In this document: positions 50,301-56,916 of the stretch, piece after piece
Layout: each line of letters starts with the position of its first letter
How positions within the stretch are numbered: the first letter of the stretch is position 1
Origin: an uncultured Methanomicrobiales archaeon
Lineage (GTDB): Archaea > Halobacteriota > Methanomicrobia > Methanomicrobiales > Methanospirillaceae
NCBI GenBank assembly: GCA_903926075.1
Contig: CAIYHQ010000100.1
Location: 1-56,916, forward strand
Direction: 5' to 3'
DNA: 56,916 nucleotides
Notes under the pieces: model-generated
The model's input: only the letters and a program-made list of their open reading frames with translations
The model's database searches: none
What the model was told of the DNA's origin: nothing
Position numbers and translations under genes: made by a program

Positions 50301-52364
50301 ATGAAAACCGGCTTTCTGTTATTCACATTATTAATGGCATCACTCATGATTATTGGGTTTTCGACTGCAACTGACCCTTTTATCACAGATGGGGGGTTGA
50401 AAAAGTTCAGTAGCGTCCAGGAGATCAAGGACTATCTGAAGAAAAACCAGGTAAACCAATCCCTGGTTAACTATAGACCCGGAGTAAGTGATACCGCAAT
50501 GTCTACAGCAAAATCTGCAGTACCACAGGTTGCATCCCAGCTCTCTCCCGTTTCCGGACAATCTACAGGCAGTTCTCAAACTACAGCAACATACTCCACC
50601 ACAAATATTCAGGTTAGTGGTGTAGATGAAGCAGACATAGTAAAAAATGATGGTAAATACATCTATATCGTCAGTGGAGATAAGATCGTTACAGTTGATG
50701 CATATCCCGGAAAAAACGCTTCGATAATTTCTAAATTAAACACGTCCGGCACCCCATATGATATATTTGTAAATGGTGACAGGTTGGTCCTGTTCAAAGA
50801 TTCATATGACACATATAGCACAATATCAGTAGGTAGTAATTCAGGAATTATGGCAAAGATAATTGCCCCGGGGTATCCATCCCAGGTAAATGTCCAGGCG
50901 GTCATTTATAATATTTCAGATAGAAAAAAACCGGTCCTCATGAGCAATATCAGTGTTGACGGGACATACTACGACTCGCGAAGGATTGGAGATATTGTCT
51001 ATATGGTTACACAGGAGTACATTTACACGTACCTTGACTCAGGGATAACTGTGCCGTCCATCCGGACAGGTAACAAGACCATTGCAACTCCTGATGTCTA
51101 TTATTTTGATAACCCTGAATCCCAATACGTCTTCCATACTATAACGTCATTTAACATGACCACTGGAAAGGAGATAGATTCAAAGACTTTCCTGATGGGC
51201 TCAACAAATACATTCTATGTCTCACCTGACAACATGTACCTTGGATATGAACAGTACCCTCAATATCAATGGCCCATGGTTATCATGGAAGATATAAAGC
51301 CGCCGGTATTATCCGAGACTAATGTTTCGATAATAGATGCAAATACTTCAACCGGTTCAACAAATAAAACGCAAAAGACTCCAGTCACAATAGTAAATAA
51401 TAAAATTCCTTCCACAACTGTGACATTATCATCTGAAGAATCGACCAAAACCATAATCCACAGGCTAGCTATAGAAAACGGGACTGTAAAATATGGTGCA
51501 AAAGGAGAAGTCGAAGGCCAGCTCCTTAACCAATTTTCACTAGATGAATATAATTCAACCCTCAGACTGGCAACTACTGTGAACCAGTATAGCTCCGACT
51601 CTTACAATAATGTGGTTGTACTGAACAGTTCTATGAAAAAGATAGGCGAGATAACTCATGTAGCTCCGGGTGAGAAGATCTATTCTGCGAGGTTCATCGG
51701 TGATAATCTATATCTCGTAACATTCAAACAGATGGACCCGTTCTTTGTTATCGACCTCTCAAACCCAGCAAAGCCTAAGGTCCTGGGAAAACTGAAGATA
51801 CCAGGGTTTTCTGATTACCTTCACCCGTATGATGCAACTCATATCATAGGAATAGGTGAAAGTACACAACAGACCTCTGAAGGTGGTTACAGAGCAAATG
51901 GTTTAAAACTTGCCCTTTTCGATGTCACAAATGCAACAGACCCAAAGATGCTTGATAAATACGAGATTGGCCTCTCAGGTAGTTCATCACCAGCACTGGA
52001 CGACCATAAGGCTTTCCTGTTTGATAAAGAGAAGAACATTCTTGCAATCCCTGTTTATGAAGTTACAAGTACAGGTAACAGTAATAATAATTATAAGGAA
52101 ACAGCCTGGAGTGGGGTATACGTCTTCTCGCTTACGCCTGAAAAAGGGTTTAATTTACTTGGAAAAGTTCCGTTTAACTCAAATAAAGATACAATTGAAC
52201 CCCGTTATTGCGTAAGTGACAATGCAAAACGCTTACTGTACATTAATGATACTTTCTATGCCCTCTCTGATAATACATTGAAAATTAGTCCCATCTCAAA
52301 GGTGAGTGATGTTATAAAAACAGTAACCCTGCCTTATACCAGCCCTTGTTACTGGGTTTATTAG
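50301..52364 (+). CDS. Secreted beta-propeller domain protein
   Basis: A 687-residue protein with a signal peptide (GFLLFTLLMASLMIIGFSTA). The bulk matches the archaeal/bacterial beta-propeller domain family (PF09826-like): TNIQVSGVDEADIVKNDGKY, IYIVSGDKIVTVDAY and later SARFIGDNLYLVTFKQMDPF, VIDLSNPAKPKVLGKLKIPGF. Catalytic function is not evident; such proteins are usually surface structural or binding proteins. It is monocistronic in appearance, with 72 bases before the following S9 peptidase gene. Confidence 0.8.
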   Translation: MKTGFLLFTLLMASLMIIGFSTATDPFITDGGLKKFSSVQEIKDYLKKNQVNQSLVNYRPGVSDTAMSTAKSAVPQVASQLSPVSGQSTGSSQTTATYSTTNIQVSGVDEADIVKNDGKYIYIVSGDKIVTVDAYPGKNASIISKLNTSGTPYDIFVNGDRLVLFKDSYDTYSTISVGSNSGIMAKIIAPGYPSQVNVQAVIYNISDRKKPVLMSNISVDGTYYDSRRIGDIVYMVTQEYIYTYLDSGITVPSIRTGNKTIATPDVYYFDNPESQYVFHTITSFNMTTGKEIDSKTFLMGSTNTFYVSPDNMYLGYEQYPQYQWPMVIMEDIKPPVLSETNVSIIDANTSTGSTNKTQKTPVTIVNNKIPSTTVTLSSEESTKTIIHRLAIENGTVKYGAKGEVEGQLLNQFSLDEYNSTLRLATTVNQYSSDSYNNVVVLNSSMKKIGEITHVAPGEKIYSARFIGDNLYLVTFKQMDPFFVIDLSNPAKPKVLGKLKIPGFSDYLHPYDATHIIGIGESTQQTSEGGYRANGLKLALFDVTNATDPKMLDKYEIGLSGSSSPALDDHKAFLFDKEKNILAIPVYEVTSTGNSNNNYKETAWSGVYVFSLTPEKGFNLLGKVPFNSNKDTIEPRYCVSDNAKRLLYINDTFYALSDNTLKISPISKVSDVIKTVTLPYTSPCYWVY

Positions 52365-52448
52365 AAATAATCCTCCTTTTTCAAATTTTATTGGAATTTT
52401 GTGAATATCTTTATAAACCTCAAGTGTAATTTTTAATTGAGACAGAAC

Positions 52449-54482
52449 ATGACTCAAATGGTATCTATACTTTTAATATGTATTGCTCTCGCAATTGCCG
52501 GCTTTATAATCTGTCCGGTAACTGCTGAAAACAGCGAGACCCTTACGACCAATGAACTCCTGCTCATGGAGGAGCTTGGTCATTTTACACTCAGTTCAGA
52601 CGATCAGAACATTATCTATTTTAAAACACTTGGGACGGACCTCACCCCTCCGGCAAATAACGGGACTTTGATGCGGATAGATATTGCCAAAAAGACTGAT
52701 ACAGCAATCTCAATTCCGGGTGAATCAGTAACAGCTTATTCACTGTCACCGGATGGGAAAACAGTTGCCTACACTGCATTGCCAATAAAAGGGGGAGATG
52801 CGTATCTCAAAATTATCGGTCTTTCTAATAAGTCAGAAAAGAAAATTGAAAAGATACCTCCCGAACTTATTGACTCCTTCACCTGGCTTAATAATGATAC
52901 CATCCTCTATTCAGCTGCTGACAACACAAATACTCCAACCGGATCAGATAATGTCATAGTTGTCGATGAAACACCGCAGCCGGTTGTTCTTTATGCACTC
53001 TCTCCTGATACCGGGAAAAAAGTGAGAGTTACCAATAATAATAATGTAATAACAAAATACGCGCCTTCTCCGGATGGAATGTACATAATCTATAAAGCAG
53101 CATCTTCTCCGGCGCAATGGCAGTCCGGAGCACAATTTCACTATATGCTCCATGATGTTGCATCAGGGACTGATAAAGAGCTTCTAAACCTGACTGAAGG
53201 ATATCAGGATAATAACGAATTTGCATGGTCTCAGGACAGCAGCGTAGTATACATAGAGAAAATGAATAATGGCGGGATAAATTACCCAATTCGCTATACA
53301 ACCGACGTAATAGCCTACTATCCAGGTTCAGGGATTATGGAGACAATGCCACTTGACTGGCCACGAGGCATGCATGTAGATATCTTTAATGATGATGTTG
53401 AAATGAACCCCTTTGTAGGCGGAGTCTATATACTTCTTGCTGACGGGACCAACCCAAAACTCACGAAATACACAAAAACTGAAACCGGATGGAAGAAAGA
53501 AAACCTGACAGGCGGAAATCAGGGTAACATCTTTGCCCTTGAGTCATCAAGAGACGGAGGAACATTATATTACAACTACAACTCTGCATCTGTGTACCCC
53601 CAGATATACAGTGCAAGAGTCACAAACGGTACAATCAATTCAGAAGAGAAGCTTACTAAACTCAACCCTTCATTTTCAAATAAATCACTGGGTACATCAG
53701 AGGTAGTAAACTGGACAGGTGCAAACGGGGACAATATCGAGGGTGTTGTGAGGTATCCCCCAGGATATACAAAAGGTACCCTTTATCCGCTTGTACTTGT
53801 AATTCATGGCGGCCCGACATATACCGACTTTGACAGCTGGCGTGATACCTGGGAGTTTCCATATCACCTGATAACAGCTCAGGGTGCGGTAGAACTTTCA
53901 GTAAATTACCATGGAAGCACAAATTTCGGATTTGATTTCGGTAAATCAATCGAAAACAAGCACTATTACAATCTACCTATAGAAGATTTCCAGGCAGGAA
54001 TAAAGTACCTCGCAGAAAAAGGAATAATAAACCAGTCACAGGTTGGTATAACAGGCTGGTCCAACGGTGGAATACTGTCTCTCGCATTTATTACACGAGA
54101 CCAGTCACTAAAAGCCGCTATTGCAGGAGCAGGGACCGCTGATGACTTCGCACAGTACAGTAACAATAACGGTGCAGTCATGAATGCGATGTATTACACC
54201 GATCCTCCATACCTGGACCCCATCAGTTATACAAAGACATCTCCTGTCTTTAGTGCAGATAAAGTGACAACCCCGCTGCTTATGATGATTGGATCTAACG
54301 ATAATGCAGTAAACCCGGCATCTGCATGGGTCACCTACCGGACTTTCAAATTAGAGAGTAAAGGCCCGGTCAGGTTCATCATATTCGTAGGTGAACCGCA
54401 CCACCCACATAAACTCATAAACCAACAGAGAAAGATATCTGAAGAACTTGGATGGCTCCAGAAATACTTGTTCACACAGTAG
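52449..54482 (+). CDS. Secreted S9 prolyl oligopeptidase-like peptidase
   Basis: Starting at ATG 52449 (MTQMVSILLICIALAIAGFI) gives a 677-residue protein; a TTG four codons upstream is also possible. After the signal peptide, a beta-propeller N-terminal domain spans to about 410 (LSPDGKTVAYTALP, PSPDGMYIIYKAAS). The catalytic domain has Ser near 537 in VGITGWSNGGILS, Asp in GSNDNAVNP, and His in GEPHHPHK. Distinct from the S9 peptidase at 42609, with only motif-level similarity. An exported oligopeptidase is the likely role. Confidence 0.86.
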   Translation: MTQMVSILLICIALAIAGFIICPVTAENSETLTTNELLLMEELGHFTLSSDDQNIIYFKTLGTDLTPPANNGTLMRIDIAKKTDTAISIPGESVTAYSLSPDGKTVAYTALPIKGGDAYLKIIGLSNKSEKKIEKIPPELIDSFTWLNNDTILYSAADNTNTPTGSDNVIVVDETPQPVVLYALSPDTGKKVRVTNNNNVITKYAPSPDGMYIIYKAASSPAQWQSGAQFHYMLHDVASGTDKELLNLTEGYQDNNEFAWSQDSSVVYIEKMNNGGINYPIRYTTDVIAYYPGSGIMETMPLDWPRGMHVDIFNDDVEMNPFVGGVYILLADGTNPKLTKYTKTETGWKKENLTGGNQGNIFALESSRDGGTLYYNYNSASVYPQIYSARVTNGTINSEEKLTKLNPSFSNKSLGTSEVVNWTGANGDNIEGVVRYPPGYTKGTLYPLVLVIHGGPTYTDFDSWRDTWEFPYHLITAQGAVELSVNYHGSTNFGFDFGKSIENKHYYNLPIEDFQAGIKYLAEKGIINQSQVGITGWSNGGILSLAFITRDQSLKAAIAGAGTADDFAQYSNNNGAVMNAMYYTDPPYLDPISYTKTSPVFSADKVTTPLLMMIGSNDNAVNPASAWVTYRTFKLESKGPVRFIIFVGEPHHPHKLINQQRKISEELGWLQKYLFTQ

Positions 54483-54615
54483 AGATTCTGGCAGGGCTGT
54501 TAAAGTCCTTCCATCAATTTCATTTTAGTAATAATAAATAAACATTGCTTGATGAGATTGTCAAAGTAAACGATAATTAACGATTAAACCCTATGCATGT
54601 TATTATCTGGTTTTC

Positions 54616-54687
54616 ATGAAGGATTATTCAGAAGAGGTAAGAGCAGCATTTACAGGGCTTTGTGACCGTTGTCCCTGGAAAAAATAG
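54616..54687 (+). CDS. Possible 23-residue peptide with CxxC
   Basis: A short frame (MKDYSEEVRAAFTGLCDRCPW then KK) between two convergent peptidase genes, ending right before the stop of the C11 peptidase. It has a CDRC pair, which could bind metal, but the length and lack of a clear ribosome site make chance likely. It may also be a degraded end of a longer gene. Confidence 0.15.
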   Translation: MKDYSEEVRAAFTGLCDRCPWKK

Positions 54688-54689
54688 AT

Positions 54690-56699
54690 TTAGAGTCTTA
54701 TCGTGGTTTTATTCACAACAACGCCATTTTTTATCGTTATCTGTCTGAATTCTGTGTTTAATAATTCATTTTCAATATCATAATATGCCACGAGACCTGA
54801 TGCATATGTTCCGTCCGGCAGGATGCCATATTTCACTCTGGAATTAGAGGAGGCAACCATATTACCTAGTGAAGCTTCGTCTTTTTTCATTGTTGTGAGG
54901 TTATAACGGTTCGTAAAACTTGTTACCTCCCAGTTCTTCCCAAATGAATCCAGACTATCTCCAAAAAGATAATCACCACTATCAGTTTCGTAATAAGGAC
55001 TTATCACCATCTCCGGCTTATCTTTCTTTTTATTGACGAATGTAACCAGTGATGCATTATTAACCTCACTCTTGTCATTTATATCAATCCAGGAATAGAA
55101 GGTATCAAATCCACCAATAGTGGTACTATCATATTCCATATCAAGAAGGATAGGATTTATTTTTCTTGTTGTATCAGCGAGGAAAAACCAGCGGCCGTCC
55201 CATTCCGGGATTTTATAAAGCCCTTTTTGGTCAGGAGTTGCAGGAACAGAACCGATTGATAGGAGATTTGAGCCATTGACAATGTAGTATGTCGAGTAAA
55301 CACTGGCATCATCATAGGGATCAACGAGAGAATAGGTACCATTACCTTTTTTAATAAAAGAAGGCTGTGAGAGTTCAAATTTCCGGGATGCTTCGGTTTT
55401 AACATTATCACTTTCACTGTTAGACCCAGGGTTTAATGCGGTATCATATGATGATGAATCTGAAACAGAAAATGAATCGGTGGAAGTACTTAAAAGCGAT
55501 CTGAAAAATTCGTCCCAATGTGGACCAATTTTGATACTTTCACCATATTTTTCATAATCTGCAGGAGTTAAAACATCCGGAGACGCAATTGATATTCCTG
55601 AAACATCTTTACTATACTTATTATTATTCTTGTAAACAACAGCTTCTTCAACAAGTGCAATGACCGATTTCAAGTCTGAAGACAACTCAGGCCGCTTCTT
55701 TTCAATATTTGTAAGGAGTGAAACAAGGTCTACTGATGTCCCCTTGTCTCCTTCAGATATTCCAAGATGGATTGCGTCATTATAAGCCTTCTCAATATCA
55801 CGACGTCCTTCCTCAGTCTGTATTACAGGAAGCAGTTTCTCACCAAGAGAATCAAGACCTTCATTTATAGCCTGGACCTTTGAGACATCAATTATTGAAA
55901 CCGTCCTTACAATAGGTGATGTTGTCTCCCTCGAAATATAGGTCGCTCCGATATCCTTGGTAAGAGTCAAAGTATCTTCTTCAGGATTTTTGGCAAGGGG
56001 GGCAATTATCTTTTCATAATCAAAACTACCCCTTTGAATTTCCTCGGATGCAAGAATATACCTGGAGTAGGGCGAAACACTTTGCGAGACTTCAACTGAC
56101 CCCATGAGGCAAGCATCAAATATTATTGGGTCAAATTTCAGTCCACCCTGGTTTAACCCCTTTTCAAGGTCAGGTAAAAGGAGCCCGTTATCGGTATTTT
56201 CATCAAACCCAATGCCCTGATACGAGTTTCCATGATCAGAAATTATTAAGATCGTCCTGTCAGAAGGCCTGTTGGTCCTTGCAAAATCCAAAAATTTTGC
56301 AAGGCTCGCACTGTTCCCCATATCTGCAGTTGGATCTGAGTATTCATAGTTATTCCCGTTCCCTATTGTTCCATCCTGGAGGTCTCTATTGATCTCTTCC
56401 ATTGTTGCAATTTTCATCCCCTCCCATCCTTGTTTGTTCGCCCCGCCAAACGCAATCAGAACGTCCAGAACCTTTGAATTGGTATTTCCATAGGAGTCAC
56501 TCGCTTCTATTATATCAGCTGTTGCATCTCCGGATTTAGATTCAAGATCACTTCCAACAAGATAGATAAGTACCTGTGTCTTTGAATGGTCAGAAGAATT
56601 TTCAACAACTGCACTTCCGACAATACAAGAAAAAGTCATCGTAATAATTACGAAGAAAAGAAAAAGCACAAATATCCGGGCTGTATTATTCTCGTTCAT
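54690..56699 (-). CDS. Secreted C11 clostripain-like peptidase
   Basis: A 669-residue protein with a signal peptide (IFVLFLFFVIITMTFSCIVG). The caspase-like C11 domain spans about 35-400: the catalytic His near 155 in ILIISDHGNSYQGIGFDE and Cys near 195 in IIFDACLMGSVEV, followed by YILASEEIQRG. Clostripain-type peptidases cut after basic residues, often with autoprocessing, and act outside the cell. The C-terminal 270 residues are beta-rich with no recognised family. The peptidase is probably monocistronic, with its own AT-rich upstream region. Confidence 0.83.
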   Translation of the reverse strand: MNENNTARIFVLFLFFVIITMTFSCIVGSAVVENSSDHSKTQVLIYLVGSDLESKSGDATADIIEASDSYGNTNSKVLDVLIAFGGANKQGWEGMKIATMEEINRDLQDGTIGNGNNYEYSDPTADMGNSASLAKFLDFARTNRPSDRTILIISDHGNSYQGIGFDENTDNGLLLPDLEKGLNQGGLKFDPIIFDACLMGSVEVSQSVSPYSRYILASEEIQRGSFDYEKIIAPLAKNPEEDTLTLTKDIGATYISRETTSPIVRTVSIIDVSKVQAINEGLDSLGEKLLPVIQTEEGRRDIEKAYNDAIHLGISEGDKGTSVDLVSLLTNIEKKRPELSSDLKSVIALVEEAVVYKNNNKYSKDVSGISIASPDVLTPADYEKYGESIKIGPHWDEFFRSLLSTSTDSFSVSDSSSYDTALNPGSNSESDNVKTEASRKFELSQPSFIKKGNGTYSLVDPYDDASVYSTYYIVNGSNLLSIGSVPATPDQKGLYKIPEWDGRWFFLADTTRKINPILLDMEYDSTTIGGFDTFYSWIDINDKSEVNNASLVTFVNKKKDKPEMVISPYYETDSGDYLFGDSLDSFGKNWEVTSFTNRYNLTTMKKDEASLGNMVASSNSRVKYGILPDGTYASGLVAYYDIENELLNTEFRQITIKNGVVVNKTTIRL

Positions 56700-56916
56700 A
56701 GTAAAGACCTGAGAAAGTAGGAGAGATTTTTAAATAATTATCAATAATCAGCCTCACAGGTATGTAATAATTTCTGGTTGCAATTAATTTGTAAATTAAC
56801 TCTACAATGTCAAATTGCCAATATAAAAAAGTCCAATAAGCCAAAATGTTTGATGAAATTTTATTTTATCCTCTAAAGCATAGAAAATACATTTTCACAT
56901 ATTAAAATTATATATC
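56700..56916. other. AT-rich end of the window, no gene seen
   Basis: No coding frame is visible. The region should hold the promoter of the C11 peptidase gene on the minus strand (an ATTATTTAAAAATC stretch lies close to its start) and probably the end or beginning of a gene beyond the window. Confidence 0.4.

Overview
The window looks like the genome of a methanogenic euryarchaeon, most likely of the order Methanomicrobiales (Methanospirillum-like). This is inferred from archaeal type IV pilin signal sequences, a paired TadC/FlaJ-type membrane system with one secretion ATPase, PAS/CHASE4 sensor kinases with the RHDILNKL-type H-box, PEGA, delta-60 and Thr-rich surface proteins, archaeal TATA-like promoters, and dense archaeal toxin-antitoxin loci. 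No methanogenesis gene lies in the window, so the order is an inference.

Region 1 (1-7.4 kb): a three-gene archaeal type IV pilus/secretion engine (ATPase plus two TadC/GspF-type membrane proteins), converging on a two-gene signalling unit (CHASE4-HAMP-PAS kinase and REC-PAS protein). Region 2 (7.4-12.2 kb): a decaying toxin-antitoxin island. A duplicated module (RelB-RelE-small membrane protein-MNT-HEPN) has broken reciprocally: one copy keeps RelBE, the other keeps the membrane protein and MNT-HEPN. A VapBC pair and an IS1634-like transposase remnant lie between the intact parts. Region 3 (12.2-20.8 kb): five proteins with archaeal pilin-like N-termini, several of them very large and carrying LamG, Ig-like or PA14 modules. 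They are plausible clients of the Region 1 machinery.

Region 4 (20.8-32.9 kb): a response regulator and two small secreted repeat proteins share a nearly identical promoter and a 5' leader hairpin. Also here are a CocE/S15-type hydrolase, a TspO homologue, and two large secreted surface proteins (a papain-like protease and a beta-helix protein) with closely related C-terminal modules. Region 5 (33-42.6 kb): a second toxin-antitoxin/Fic island with three more MNT-HEPN pairs, an internally deleted Fic, an intact Fic overlapping a truncated Swt1-HEPN-like gene, debris of HicBA, RelE-like and AbrB genes, and an unexplained three-gene cluster (wHTH, DUF3467-like, unknown). A delta-60 repeat surface protein interrupts it.

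Region 6 (42.6-56.9 kb): secreted peptidases (two S9 prolyl oligopeptidase-like, one C11 clostripain-like), a PEGA protein, a beta-propeller protein, and three adjacent signalling genes (hybrid kinase, REC protein, REC-kinase) without any DNA-binding output domain. Overall the window combines cell-surface/secretion functions and two-component signalling with two hot spots of toxin-antitoxin turnover.
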